Of a stretch of 41,016 nt of DNA, positions 25,005 through 34,336 are shown piece by piece (the stretch's first letter is position 1; the number at the start of each line of letters is the position of its first letter). The stretch comes from Myxococcales bacterium (GTDB taxonomy: Bacteria; Myxococcota_A; Polyangia; Polyangiales; Houyiibacteriaceae): assembly GCA_024640845.1 (NCBI GenBank), contig JAHEEE010000034.1, forward strand, positions 1 through 41,016, written 5' to 3'. Position numbers and translations under genes: made by a program. The notes beneath the pieces were generated by a model. The model ran no database searches, was not told where the DNA came from, and saw only the letters and a program-made list of their open reading frames with translations.

Positions 25005-26345
25005 ATGTTGTCGACCACATCAACGGCAAGCGGCAAGTCTGCGGATTTGTTGGGGTCCCGCGAGATCAAGCACGTGGTGGTCCTCGGTGCCAACGGCGCG
25101 ATGGGCCTTGGAAGCGGGGCACTGTTCACGACTGCAGTGCCACGGGTCACCTTTTTGGCCCGGACCAAAGAGAAGGCAGACGGCGGGCTCGCCGCAGCCG
25201 TAAAGATGGTGCGCTCGAGCACTGTGGCAAACCGGGTCGACACGGGCAGCTACGACGCGGACTTCGATCGCGTCGTCGCTGAAGCCGATTTGATCTTCGA
25301 AGCGGTAACCGAGCAGCTAGACCTGAAGCAGCAGTTCTTCGACCGCATCGACGCGGTGCGCCGCCCCGACTCGATCGTGGCGACGGTCACGTCCGGCCTG
25401 TCGATCAACCAGCTCGCTGAAGGGCGAAGCGACTCGTTTCGCAAGAACTTCCTCGGACTTCATTTCTTCAACCCGCCTAACGTGATCGTGGGCACCGAGC
25501 TGATCGCCGGCAAGGACACCGACCCCAAGCTCGTCGATTTTCTCGACGCGTTCTGCACGGTCCGCCTTGGTCGCGCGATGGTGCGTACCGCCGATACCGC
25601 CGGCTTCGCCGGCAACCGAATTGGCTTCAAGGTGCTCAACGAGTGCGCCATCCTCGCAGAGGAGCACGGCCCGCTTCTGATCGACGAGCTGGTCGGTCCG
25701 TACACTGGCCGCGCGATGACTCCGCTTGCCACTATCGATCTCGTAGGCTGGGACATCCACCGTGCGATCGTCGACAACATCTATGAGCTCGCTCCCGACG
25801 AAGCGCACGAGACTCTGAAACTTCCGCAGTACATGGCGGAGTTGATGGAAAAGGGCGTCCTCGGTCGCAAGACCGGCGGCGGTTTCTTTGGCAAGGACGA
25901 CGGCGGCGGCCGCATCGTGCTCGACCCGAAGACGCAAAATTACGCTCCAAAATCCTCGATTGCGCGGCCGGACCTCGCCTTCATCGACACAATCTCGAAC
26001 CTCCATCGGGTCGGCCGCTACGAAGACGGTATGAAGGCATTTACAGAGGCCAGCGGGCCGTACGCAGCGATCGCCCAAAAGGTAATCGCCGGCTACATCA
26101 GCTACTCGTTCCATCGAGTTGGCGAAGTGACCGACGACATCTCGGGCATCGACCGCATCATGGGCTTCGGCTTCAACTGGGCGCCCCCGAGTGTCTTGGT
26201 CGACACGATCGGGCTCAAGCCTACCATCAAGATGATCGAGAAGGCCGGCCTTCCAGTGCCGCCAGCGCTCGCAAACGCCCAAGAGGGCACCAAGTTCTTC
26301 GACGACCCTCAGGTCAATGTGGGTAAGTTCTTCGTCGCTGCGTAA
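25005..26345 (+). CDS. 3-hydroxyacyl-CoA dehydrogenase (stand-alone)
   Basis: A 446-residue NAD-dependent dehydrogenase for 3-hydroxyacyl-CoA. The N-terminal Rossmann motif is VVVLGANGAMG (GxGxxG altered to GANGAMG) near residue 27. It is followed by IFEAVTEQLDLKQQFFDRID, VTSGLSI and the catalytic His in GLHFFNPPNVIVGTELI near residue 157, then the C-terminal domain with GFAGNRIGFKVLNE and LGRKTGGGFFGKD. Unlike FadJ, it lacks the crotonase domain; the C-terminal half is long enough for two 3HCDH domains. A GAAAGGACGAAGG ribosome-binding region precedes the ATG. It lies 13 bases upstream of the thiolase on the same strand. Confidence 0.9.
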   Translation: MLSTTSTASGKSADLLGSREIKHVVVLGANGAMGLGSGALFTTAVPRVTFLARTKEKADGGLAAAVKMVRSSTVANRVDTGSYDADFDRVVAEADLIFEAVTEQLDLKQQFFDRIDAVRRPDSIVATVTSGLSINQLAEGRSDSFRKNFLGLHFFNPPNVIVGTELIAGKDTDPKLVDFLDAFCTVRLGRAMVRTADTAGFAGNRIGFKVLNECAILAEEHGPLLIDELVGPYTGRAMTPLATIDLVGWDIHRAIVDNIYELAPDEAHETLKLPQYMAELMEKGVLGRKTGGGFFGKDDGGGRIVLDPKTQNYAPKSSIARPDLAFIDTISNLHRVGRYEDGMKAFTEASGPYAAIAQKVIAGYISYSFHRVGEVTDDISGIDRIMGFGFNWAPPSVLVDTIGLKPTIKMIEKAGLPVPPALANAQEGTKFFDDPQVNVGKFFVAA

Positions 26346-26358
26346 GCGAAAGGTATTG

Positions 26359-27603
26359 GTGAAAGAGATGACACAGGTTCCAGAAGTTTACGTTCTTGGC
26401 GGCTACCAGACGGACTTTGCCCGTAACTGGAGCAAAGAGAAGAAGCACTTCGTCGCGATGATGCGCGAAGCGGTCCTCGGGGCGCTCGATGAGACGAATA
26501 TCGAGCCGAAAGAGATCGAAGTCGCCCACACCGGCAACTTCGCCGCCGAGCTCTATAGCAAACAGGGTCACCTCGGTGCGTTCTTCCTCGAGATCGACCC
26601 CGCGTTCAGCGGCCTACCGACCTCGCGTCACGAAGCGGCGTGCGCGTCCGGCAGCCTCGCGATCCAAGCGGCGTCCGCCGAAATCGAAGCGCACCGGTAC
26701 GACCTCGCATGCGTCGTCGGCGTCGAGCAGATGAAGACAGTCGGCGCCGGCGAAGGCGGTGATTTCCTGGGAACGGCAGCATGGTACGAGCTCGAGGCCA
26801 AGGGCATCGAGTTCCCCTTCCCGAAGCTCTTCGGTAAGCTCGGGGACGAATACGACAAGCGCTACGGACTCAAGGACGAGCACCTCGCCGAGATCAGCAC
26901 GATTAACTACGCGAACGCCAAGCTCAATCCCAATGCGCAGACCCGCACGTGGTACATGAACTACGACCATGCGATGAGCCGTGACGAATTCAACGGCACG
27001 ATCGGTGGGCGGATTCACATTTCGGACTGCTCGCAGGTGACCGATGGCGCAGTGGCGGTGCTGCTCGCCTCACCGAAGTACGCCAAGAAGTGGGCGGACC
27101 GCAATGGCGTGTCGCTTGACGACATACCCCGCATCAAGGGCTGGGGCCACAACACGGCACGCATCCGCTTTGAGGACAAGGTCGCGGAGAGCGCCAACGA
27201 CGACTACGTACTTCCGCACGTACGGAGCACCGTTCAGAGCGCGATGAAGCGGGCCGGCATCCCCGACGTGAGCGGCATCGACGCCATCGAGACGCATGAC
27301 TGCTTCACCACGTCGGAATACATGGCGATTGACCACTTCGGCCTCACCGCCCCCGGCGAGAGCTGGAAGGCGATTGAGGAGGGCGACATCGCGCTCGGCG
27401 GCAAGACGCCGATCAACCCAAGCGGCGGCCTCATCGGCGCGGGTCACCCTGTGGGCGCTACCGGCGTCCGCCAGGTCCTCGACTGCCACAAGCAGGTGAC
27501 GGGCCAAGCCGGCGACTACCAGGTCGAAGGCGCCAAGAACGTCCAGACCCTCAATATCGGCGGCTCCGGCACAACCAGCGTCAGCTTCGTCATCGGCAAG
27601 TAG
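26359..27603 (+). CDS. SCP-x-type thiolase (acetyl-CoA acetyltransferase-like)
   Basis: A 414-residue thiolase-superfamily protein of the sterol-carrier-protein-x or archaeal type. The nucleophilic Cys is in AACASGSLAI near residue 93; His-Asp-Cys (ETHDCFT) and GHPVGATGVRQ near residue 370 complete the active site. It differs strongly from the FadA-type thiolase at 5789-7000, so the two probably handle different acyl chains. The GTG at 26359 has GAAAGG 5 bases upstream; ATG at 26368 is an in-frame alternative. Its TAG stop is the first three bases of the second palindromic repeat element. It forms an operon with the dehydrogenase before it. Confidence 0.9.
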   Translation: MKEMTQVPEVYVLGGYQTDFARNWSKEKKHFVAMMREAVLGALDETNIEPKEIEVAHTGNFAAELYSKQGHLGAFFLEIDPAFSGLPTSRHEAACASGSLAIQAASAEIEAHRYDLACVVGVEQMKTVGAGEGGDFLGTAAWYELEAKGIEFPFPKLFGKLGDEYDKRYGLKDEHLAEISTINYANAKLNPNAQTRTWYMNYDHAMSRDEFNGTIGGRIHISDCSQVTDGAVAVLLASPKYAKKWADRNGVSLDDIPRIKGWGHNTARIRFEDKVAESANDDYVLPHVRSTVQSAMKRAGIPDVSGIDAIETHDCFTTSEYMAIDHFGLTAPGESWKAIEEGDIALGGKTPINPSGGLIGAGHPVGATGVRQVLDCHKQVTGQAGDYQVEGAKNVQTLNIGGSGTTSVSFVIGK

Positions 27604-27800
27604 GGACACGCTCCGGGTCCTCAACCCCTCGGAATTAGAGCCTTTCTCAGCCAAAGATCGCAGCGACTTGCTCGGCGGGTTCTCCGGACCCGCGGAGTGG
27701 GTCGCTGCGAGGTAATTGGGGCGCTGGGATTGCCGTTGCGATCTTTGGCGGGGATTCCCAGTGATCTCGGATGCTTGAAGGGGTGGAACGTGTCCCCTAT
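27601..27800. repeat. Palindromic repeat element, copy 2
   Basis: About 200 bases filling the space between the thiolase stop and proS. The outer arms are GGGACACGCTCC (27603-27614) and GGAACGTGTCCC (27785-27796), 11 of 12 matching. The second arm pair, CCAAAGATCGCA (27651-27662) and TGCGATCTTTGG (27737-27748), is perfect. A third, TCGCAGCGAC (27658-27667) with GTCGCTGCGA (27701-27710), is also perfect and overlaps the second, so two alternative folds compete. The left end shares GGGACACGCTCCGGGT with copy 1. The terminal TAG is the thiolase stop codon. No open reading frame belongs to it. Confidence 0.8.
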
Positions 27801-27809
27801 ATGGGCGCC

Positions 27810-29525
27810 ATGCGTTATTCGCGGGCGTTTATTCCGACGGTCAAAGAGGTTCCGAAGGAGGCCACGATGCCTTCGCACGTGCTGATGCTGCGGGCGGGGT
27901 ACGCGCGGATGGTTGGGGCAGGGATCTATGAGCTGTTGCCGCTCGGAACGCGGGTGCTCCACAAGATCGAGCGAATCATCCGAGAGGAGATGGACGCCTC
28001 CGGGGCACAAGAGCTTCTGATGCCGACGTTCCTTCCAGGGGACTACTTCAAGGAGTCGGGGCGGTGGGATGTGTACGGCCCGACGCTCCTCCGCATCAAG
28101 GACCGCAAAGGGGGCGAGTATCACCTCGCGCCAACGCACGAAGAAATCATCACGGACCTCGCTCGGCGCGAGATCCGAAGCTACAAACAGCTCCCGCTGA
28201 ACCTCTACCAGATCCAGCTCAAGTACCGCGACGAGCCGCGCCCACGCGCGGGTCTGCTCCGCTGCCGCGAGTTCATCATGAAAGACGCGTACTCGTTCGA
28301 CGTTTCGGAAGAAGCCGCGGTCGCGAGCTACGATCGCATGCGGGACACCTATCACCGTATCTTCCGTCGTTTGGGTCTCGAATACCGAGTCGTGGAAGCC
28401 GACAGCGGGGCGATCGGCGGCAGCCAGAGCGCCGAATTCCAGGTACTGGCCCAGACCGGCGAAGACTGGATCGTCGCTTGTGACGCGTGCGACTACGCCG
28501 CGAATGTCGAGGTCGCGCACGCGGGCCGCGCCGCAGCGGAGCAAGGCGAAACGATCGACCCGGGCGAGCTCGAGAAGGTCGAAACCCCCGACACCCGGAG
28601 CATCGAAGAAGTCGTCGGGTTTTTCGGTGGGGAGACCACCAAGGCGGACACCCTCAAATCACTTCTCTACGTGGCCGGCGACGACATCGTGCTCGCGGTC
28701 GTCCGCGGCGACCACGAGCTCAACGAAATCAGCCTAGCCCGCTACCTCGATGTCGATGAGGTGTTGCTCGCTTCGGACGCAGCTGTGAGGGAAGCGACTG
28801 GTACCGAGATCGGGTTCGTTGGACCCGTGGGCTTCAAAGGCCGAATCATCGCCGACCCGGACGCAGTCGCCGTCCGCAACGCGATTGCGGGCGCGAGCGA
28901 GACGCCATTTCACTACAAGAACGTCAATTACGGTCGCGACTTCGAAGCCGAGGTCGCCTCCATCCGGCAGGCCGCCTCGGGCGACCCTTGCCCCAAATGT
29001 GGCGAAAGGCTCGAGCTCTACCGCGGCATCGAGGGCGGCCACATCTTCGTCCTCGGCACCCATTACTCGGATAAAATGAATGCCACCTTCCTCGATGAGG
29101 AGGGAAAGAGCCGTTCTCTCGTGATGGGCTGCTATGGCATTGGCGTGAGCCGTTTGATCGCAGCGGTCATCGAGCAACACCACGACGAGCAGGGGATTCG
29201 ATGGCCGGTCCCCGTCGCGCCCTACGAAGTGATCGTAACACCGATCGGCAAAGACGAGGCTCCGTTGGCCAAGGCCACCGAGATCTACGAGGCCCTGACG
29301 GCCGCAGGCATCGAGGTTCTGTTGGACGATCGACCCGAGCGGCCCGGGGTGAAGTTCAAAGATGCCGATCTACTGGGAATTCCGGTTCGCCTCACGGTCG
29401 GCGCGCGCGGGCTGAAGCAGGGGACAGTCGAGCTCAAGAAGCGAACGGACACCGAGTCTACCGAGGTCCCCATCGCAGACGCCACGGGCGCCGCCCGGGC
29501 GGCGCTCGACGAGCTTCGAGGCTGA
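27810..29525 (+). CDS. proS: Prolyl-tRNA synthetase (bacterial type)
   Basis: A 571-residue class II synthetase that charges tRNA-Pro. Motif 1 lies around LMLRAGYARMVGAGIYELLPLG, and motif 2 around YRDEPRPRAGLLRCREFIMKD in shortened form. The inserted editing domain (about residues 225-380) contains TLKSLLYVAGD and GPVGF, motif 3 is MGCYGIGVSRL, and the anticodon-binding domain ends the protein, so this is the editing-competent bacterial form. The ATG at 27810 gives the family N-terminus MRYSRAFIPTVKE; ATGs at 27801 and 27771 are in frame but lie next to or inside the repeat element. No ribosome-binding site is visible before 27810; the only purine-rich stretch (GAAGGGGTGG) is inside the element. 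Confidence 0.95.
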   Translation: MRYSRAFIPTVKEVPKEATMPSHVLMLRAGYARMVGAGIYELLPLGTRVLHKIERIIREEMDASGAQELLMPTFLPGDYFKESGRWDVYGPTLLRIKDRKGGEYHLAPTHEEIITDLARREIRSYKQLPLNLYQIQLKYRDEPRPRAGLLRCREFIMKDAYSFDVSEEAAVASYDRMRDTYHRIFRRLGLEYRVVEADSGAIGGSQSAEFQVLAQTGEDWIVACDACDYAANVEVAHAGRAAAEQGETIDPGELEKVETPDTRSIEEVVGFFGGETTKADTLKSLLYVAGDDIVLAVVRGDHELNEISLARYLDVDEVLLASDAAVREATGTEIGFVGPVGFKGRIIADPDAVAVRNAIAGASETPFHYKNVNYGRDFEAEVASIRQAASGDPCPKCGERLELYRGIEGGHIFVLGTHYSDKMNATFLDEEGKSRSLVMGCYGIGVSRLIAAVIEQHHDEQGIRWPVPVAPYEVIVTPIGKDEAPLAKATEIYEALTAAGIEVLLDDRPERPGVKFKDADLLGIPVRLTVGARGLKQGTVELKKRTDTESTEVPIADATGAARAALDELRG

Positions 29526-29529
29526 ACAC

Positions 29530-29724
29530 ATGGCGCGCTCCGAAGAACGATACGAGACCCCCAAGTGGCGCACCTTCTGGTTGCTCGCGATCTTTGCGCT
29601 GCTGGTCGGGATAGGCGTTGTAACCGTGCTGCTGCCAGAGCTGGAAGACGAATCCGATCTCGCCGCCGAACCACCGAACGACACCGCCGAAGAAGCATCA
29701 CACACCGAACCACTGCAAGAATGA
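29530..29724 (+). CDS. Small single-pass membrane protein
   Basis: A 64-residue protein I do not recognise. It has a polar N-terminus, one clear membrane helix (FWLLAIFALLVGIGVVTVLL, residues 17-36) and an acidic tail rich in Glu, Asp and Ala. It begins 4 bases after proS, with codon use like its neighbours, so it is probably translated from the same message. No cysteine or known motif is present. Confidence 0.6.
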   Translation: MARSEERYETPKWRTFWLLAIFALLVGIGVVTVLLPELEDESDLAAEPPNDTAEEASHTEPLQE

Positions 29725-29813
29725 AGCGTAGCGCCCCCGATTGCCTATAAAGGGGTGTGCCGGCACATCTATCTTTGCGTCCAGCCTCACAAATTTGCGA
29801 TGTTGTAGGGAGC

Positions 29814-32186
29814 GTGATTCGTCGAGCCCTAATCGCAGCTTTGCTCAGCGCCGTGCTTCTCGGCTCGGCTCCTGCTCCGCTCCACGCGTCGCCCGACGCG
29901 CCGATGTGCGTGGCTGATCAACCGTACGTCAGCCGCGCGCCAATCGACCTGGTCCAGTGGCACATGCCGATGTGCGGCCCGTTCTTGACCGCAGTGCCGA
30001 TCGCCGAAGCGGACCCGCCGGAGGACCGCGCCATCGCCGCGTACCGCCGTGCCACCGACGCGATCGCAGCCGCCAACTACGAAGAGGCGCGGCTGCAGCT
30101 CGATCTGGCTCGACGAGGCCTCGGGCGGATCCACGACCGAATCGCGCTCCAGAGCGGCCGGCTCGAGTTGCTTCGGCAGCAGCCGGAACGAGCCGCCGAG
30201 TTTTTCTCGGAAGCGTCGCGCAGCCCGCACGAGTCGGTGCGTGTCGAGGCAAGCTTTGGTCACGTCTTTGCGCTTCTTCGCGCCGATGACCCGATCGCCG
30301 ACGCCGCACTCGAGGAGCTCTTGGAGAACTATCCGCAGGTCCCCAATCGCACCGAGATCTTGTTCGAGCACGCGCAGAGCCTGCTTCGCCAGGGGCGATA
30401 CGAAGAGGCGATTTCGGTAATGCACATGCTGCGGGTCGAACACCCAGGCAGCCGATCCGCACGTTGGGCGGACGGCGAGATCCAACGACTCCGGAGGCTC
30501 GGCCACGAGGTGACCCCTTGGAGCGACGATGATCGCGTCCGGCGCGCGTGGCACCTCGTGCAAACGGGACCCCTCGACGAAGCCAAACGCGCGGTCGAAG
30601 AACTTCTCGAGAGCCCGCTCACGGGCGAACAACACGCGGAGGTTCACTATCTCGCAGGCAAGCTCGCTCGATTCGAAGGCCGTTGGGAGGCAGCTGAGAC
30701 GTACATGCGAACCGCGCAGCTATTCCCGATGCCTAGCCTCTCGACGGCGCGAACGATCGAAAACCGGGCGAACGACATGGCGCAGACGGCGAGCGCGCGC
30801 GATCGGGAAGACGCGCTTCGGAGGCTCTCGGAGCTTCGCGCAGGTCGCAGAGACTTCTCGATCCCCTCCGCTCGACTCGTCGAAATGATCGAAGTCGCGG
30901 CTGCCGCCGAGCTGCGAGACGAGATCGACAGCCTGGTGAGCACCCTGGGTCGTCGAAAGGGTCTGTCGACCGGCATCCTGCTCGATGCAGCGATGGCTGC
31001 GCTCGGCGCCGGCAGCGAGACGATCATCATCCCGCTGCTCGACGAAATCGCTAGGCAGCCCTACTCACGGCATCGGGCGGCCGCTCTCTACCACCTCGCG
31101 CGTGTGCATGAACGCGCGGGTCACCAGCAGGAAGCGGAGCTCTTCTTTTCACAGTCCAAGAAGGTCGCAGAGTCGATGCACGACGACTACTACGCGCTTT
31201 GGGCAACGAACGGGCTCGAGCGCCTCACCGACGGCGATATCGAACATCCGCAAGAAGGCTTCGAGGACCCATACGAAGAACAGGTTCCGGCTCCGCCGCG
31301 TGCCTCGGACGATGCCTTGGCCGATCGGCTCGAGCCGATCGCAGCACTTCACACCGGTGGATATCCGTGGATCGCTCGGGCCGTCGACCTCCTTCGGATC
31401 GGCGAGCGCGATGCGGCCACGGAAGAGCTATTCGAAACCTACCTGCAGTGGCGGCACGCGCAGGGCCGCCCGATTGCGCGCGCAGGCCTCGATTGCGTCG
31501 CTCGCGCGGACGGCCGTATCAATCCGCCGATTGCAAGCGATGTGCGCGAGACGCGCCTCGAGCTCTCCGAGGACGAGCGCGCGACGCTTTCGACAGTCGC
31601 AGCGGCGCTTGGCGACATAGGTACGGCGGGCGGCTTCGCGGGCTCCGAGCTCATTGAGACGCTGCCTCGGGCCTATGAATGGTTGGTCGTGCCGGCAGCC
31701 AAGCGGTATGGGCTCGACCCAAATCTTTTGCTCGCGGTCATGCGCGTCGAGAGCGCGTACCAAAAGCACATCGTGTCCTATGCGGGCGCAGTCGGATTGA
31801 TGCAGATCATGCCACGGACGGGACAGCTCATCGCGCATGCGCTCGGACATGACGATTTCACGCCTGCCGACTTGCTCGATCCACGTGTCAACCTCGACTT
31901 CGCGGCCTGGTACCTCGCCTCGCTCCTCCAGCGGTTCGACGGACACCTTCCGCTCGCCATCGCTGCGTACAACGGCGGCCCGCACAACGTTCGGCGGTGG
32001 ATCCAGGAAAGCGCCCCCGGCACTTCCCTGGACGTTCTCCTCGAGCGAATTCCGTTCACCCAAACGCATCGATACGTCCGCAAGGTCCTCGTCAACTATC
32101 AAGCGTACCGCGAGCAGCGCGACCTTCCGATGCCACGACTTTCGGTCGTACTACCCGATCCCCGCGTGGATCCGCTAGCATTCTAA
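29814..32186 (+). CDS. Soluble lytic murein transglycosylase (Slt70-like)
   Basis: A 790-residue periplasmic enzyme that cleaves the MurNAc-GlcNAc bond of peptidoglycan with 1,6-anhydro ring formation. Residues 1-26 are a signal peptide (RRALIAALLSAVLLGSA core, cleavage near LHA). About 500 residues of helical TPR-like repeats follow, then the SLT domain: catalytic Glu in AVMRVESAYQ, GAVGLMQIMPRTG, and AYNGGPHNVRRW near the C-terminus, all intact. The GTG at 29814-29816 is preferred over a GTG at 29757 because it places the signal peptide at the N-terminus, with TAGGGAG just upstream. It is 7 bases ahead of the L-2-hydroxyglutarate oxidase gene. Confidence 0.9.
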   Translation: MIRRALIAALLSAVLLGSAPAPLHASPDAPMCVADQPYVSRAPIDLVQWHMPMCGPFLTAVPIAEADPPEDRAIAAYRRATDAIAAANYEEARLQLDLARRGLGRIHDRIALQSGRLELLRQQPERAAEFFSEASRSPHESVRVEASFGHVFALLRADDPIADAALEELLENYPQVPNRTEILFEHAQSLLRQGRYEEAISVMHMLRVEHPGSRSARWADGEIQRLRRLGHEVTPWSDDDRVRRAWHLVQTGPLDEAKRAVEELLESPLTGEQHAEVHYLAGKLARFEGRWEAAETYMRTAQLFPMPSLSTARTIENRANDMAQTASARDREDALRRLSELRAGRRDFSIPSARLVEMIEVAAAAELRDEIDSLVSTLGRRKGLSTGILLDAAMAALGAGSETIIIPLLDEIARQPYSRHRAAALYHLARVHERAGHQQEAELFFSQSKKVAESMHDDYYALWATNGLERLTDGDIEHPQEGFEDPYEEQVPAPPRASDDALADRLEPIAALHTGGYPWIARAVDLLRIGERDAATEELFETYLQWRHAQGRPIARAGLDCVARADGRINPPIASDVRETRLELSEDERATLSTVAAALGDIGTAGGFAGSELIETLPRAYEWLVVPAAKRYGLDPNLLLAVMRVESAYQKHIVSYAGAVGLMQIMPRTGQLIAHALGHDDFTPADLLDPRVNLDFAAWYLASLLQRFDGHLPLAIAAYNGGPHNVRRWIQESAPGTSLDVLLERIPFTQTHRYVRKVLVNYQAYREQRDLPMPRLSVVLPDPRVDPLAF

Positions 32187-32193
32187 GCGACCG

Positions 32194-33303
32194 ATGGGGG
32201 ACGAAGTCGATGCGGTCGTGATTGGAGCGGGAGTCGTGGGCCTGGCGTGCGCCCACGAGCTATCTCGGCGCCTGGATACCGTCGTCGTCATCGACCGAGA
32301 GGTCGGTCCCGGGCGCGAGATCTCGAGTCGCAACAGCGGCGTCGTGCATGCGGGAATCTACTACCCGCGGAATTCTCTCAAGACGAAGCTCTGCATCGAG
32401 GGACGCAAGCGCCTCTACGCGTGGTGCGAAGCACACGAGGTTCCACACGCGCATACGGGAAAGCTCATCGTGGCAACCAACGCCGAGGACGAGGCGCGGC
32501 TCCGCAAGATCGCGCGGCATGCCCACGACGTCGGGGCGGGAGAGCTGCGGCTCATGAGCGGCGAGGAAGCTCGCGCCGACGAGCCGGAGCTTCGCTGCGC
32601 GCTTGCGCTTCACTCCCCGGAGTCGGGTGTGGTGGATGTCCATGAACTGATCGCGAGCTTGGTGCGAGAGATCCACGAAGCCGACGGCGCGACGGTGTAT
32701 CAAACTGCATTGAAAGAGGTCGAACGCGCTGCGGACAGCTGGGTGATCCGAACCACGGACACGATGGGGCGCGAGGCGGAGCTCGAAACCGCCCGCATCG
32801 TGAACGCGGCCGGCCTTTCGGCGATCGATGTCGCCCGGGCCACCGGGCTGCCCGACTGGGAGATTCCCTGGCGGCTCTACCCATGCAAGGGGTCCTATTT
32901 CGCCCTCGGCTCCGGCGCGCCAAAGACGCGCAACAGCTTGATCTATCCGCTCCCCGAAGGCGGTGGTCTCGGCGTACACATCACGGCGGACATCTCAGGC
33001 GCGAGAAGGGCGGGCCCGGACGCCGAGTTCATCGACAAGATCGACTACACGGTGGACGAATCGCGAGCGGAGCGCTTCGCAGCCGCGGTCGCACGATACC
33101 TACCAGCGATCCGGCCGGAGCACTTGACGCCGGACTACAGTGGGATCCGACCGAAGCTGGTCGGACCGGAAGGCGGTTTCGCCGACTTCGTGCTTGCGCA
33201 GCCGACATCGCAACCCGGCGTCGTACACCTGATTGGCATCGAATCTCCGGGGCTTACAGCAGCACTTGCCATCGGAGCGCGCGTCTCCACGATCATCGGC
33301 TAA
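32194..33303 (+). CDS. lhgO: L-2-hydroxyglutarate oxidase-like FAD-dependent oxidoreductase
   Basis: A 369-residue FAD enzyme of the DAO family. The FAD-binding motif [19 protein letters not shown] is at residues 8-26. [15 protein letters not shown] near residue 44, TGKLIVA near 86, and the closing DYSGIRPKL and [14 protein letters not shown] are signatures of L-2-hydroxyglutarate oxidase, which removes the dead-end metabolite L-2-hydroxyglutarate by oxidising it to 2-oxoglutarate and passing electrons to O2 or quinone. The length matches that family. The gene starts 7 bases after the transglycosylase stop. Confidence 0.88.
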   Translation: MGDEVDAVVIGAGVVGLACAHELSRRLDTVVVIDREVGPGREISSRNSGVVHAGIYYPRNSLKTKLCIEGRKRLYAWCEAHEVPHAHTGKLIVATNAEDEARLRKIARHAHDVGAGELRLMSGEEARADEPELRCALALHSPESGVVDVHELIASLVREIHEADGATVYQTALKEVERAADSWVIRTTDTMGREAELETARIVNAAGLSAIDVARATGLPDWEIPWRLYPCKGSYFALGSGAPKTRNSLIYPLPEGGGLGVHITADISGARRAGPDAEFIDKIDYTVDESRAERFAAAVARYLPAIRPEHLTPDYSGIRPKLVGPEGGFADFVLAQPTSQPGVVHLIGIESPGLTAALAIGARVSTIIG

Positions 33304-33358
33304 GGGGCTTGCGCACTCGGCGACGGGTGTGCATAACCCCGGCCCACGAAGGAGTGCC

Positions 33359-34303
33359 ATGAGCCATCGACTCTTGATCATCGGCAGCGGACCTGCCGCC
33401 CACACTGCAGCGATTTACGCGGCACGCGCCGAGCTCAAGCCGGTCTTGTTCGAGGGCTTCATGGCGGGCGGAGTCGCGGCGGGCGGGCAGCTCACCACGA
33501 CGACGGATGTGGAGAACTTCCCGGGCTTCCCCGAGGGCATCATGGGCCCCGAGCTGATGGAGCGCCTCCGGGCGCAGTCCGAGCGCTTCGGAACGACCAT
33601 TCACACCGAGACAATCAACGAGATCGACTTCTCGAGCCGGCCGTTCAGGTTCAAGGCTGATGCACAAGAAGGCTCCGCCGATGCGGTCATCCTCGCTACC
33701 GGCGCGACGGCGAAGAGACTCGACATCCCCGGCGCGAACGACGGCGAGCTCTGGCAGCGAGGCATCTCCGCATGCGCCGTCTGCGACGGCGCCCTCCCTG
33801 CATTTCGCGATCAGCCTCTCGTCGTGATCGGCGGCGGCGACTCCGCCGTCGAAGAAGCGTCGTTTCTCACCAAGTACGGCTCGAAGGTCTACATCGTCCA
33901 TCGCCGCGACGAGCTTCGCGCCTCGAAGATCATGCAACAGCGCGCGTTCGACAACCCAAAGATCGAAATGCTCTGGTCGCACGTCGTGACCAAAGCCAAG
34001 GGCAAGGATTTCCTCGAGGCCGTGCGCGTGAAAGACCTCAAGACGGGCGAGGAGCGCGACATCCCCGCGGCGGGGCTCTTTTTCGCGATCGGCCATACGC
34101 CCAACACGGCGTTCCTCAACGGTCAGATCGACACCGACGACCAAGGCTACATCGTCACCAAGCCGGACTCGACCCAGACGAACATCCCAGGCGTCTTCGC
34201 CGCCGGCGACGTGCAGGACAAGAAATGGCGCCAGGCGATCACCGCTGCCGGCACCGGCTGCATGGCCGCCCTCGAAGCCGAGCACTTCCTAGCCGGGCAT
34301 TAA
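33359..34303 (+). CDS. trxB: Thioredoxin reductase (NADPH), eukaryote-like NTR type
   Basis: A 314-residue low-molecular-weight thioredoxin reductase that reduces thioredoxin with NADPH. The FAD motif is [19 protein letters not shown] at the N-terminus, the redox-active disulfide is CAVC near residue 140, the NADPH motif [13 protein letters not shown] near 158, and the closing ATATG-type motif reads [20 protein letters not shown]. The segment [21 protein letters not shown] matches the longer form found in plant and fungal NTRs rather than that of E. coli. The ATG at 33359 has AAGGAG 4 bases upstream. It ends the same-strand run that starts with proS and converges on the phosphoesterase gene. 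Confidence 0.95.
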   Translation: MSHRLLIIGSGPAAHTAAIYAARAELKPVLFEGFMAGGVAAGGQLTTTTDVENFPGFPEGIMGPELMERLRAQSERFGTTIHTETINEIDFSSRPFRFKADAQEGSADAVILATGATAKRLDIPGANDGELWQRGISACAVCDGALPAFRDQPLVVIGGGDSAVEEASFLTKYGSKVYIVHRRDELRASKIMQQRAFDNPKIEMLWSHVVTKAKGKDFLEAVRVKDLKTGEERDIPAAGLFFAIGHTPNTAFLNGQIDTDDQGYIVTKPDSTQTNIPGVFAAGDVQDKKWRQAITAAGTGCMAALEAEHFLAGH

Positions 34304-34306
34304 AGA

Positions 34307-34319
34307 GGGGTCGAACCCC
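34307..34319. terminator. Short hairpin between convergent trxB and phosphoesterase genes
   Basis: GGGGT, CGA loop, ACCCC, directly after the trxB stop and 18 bases before the stop of the opposite gene. The 5-bp GC-rich stem could end transcripts from both sides, but there is no T-run, so this is weak. Confidence 0.3.
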
Positions 34320-34336
34320 ATTCTCGCGGAGCTAGA

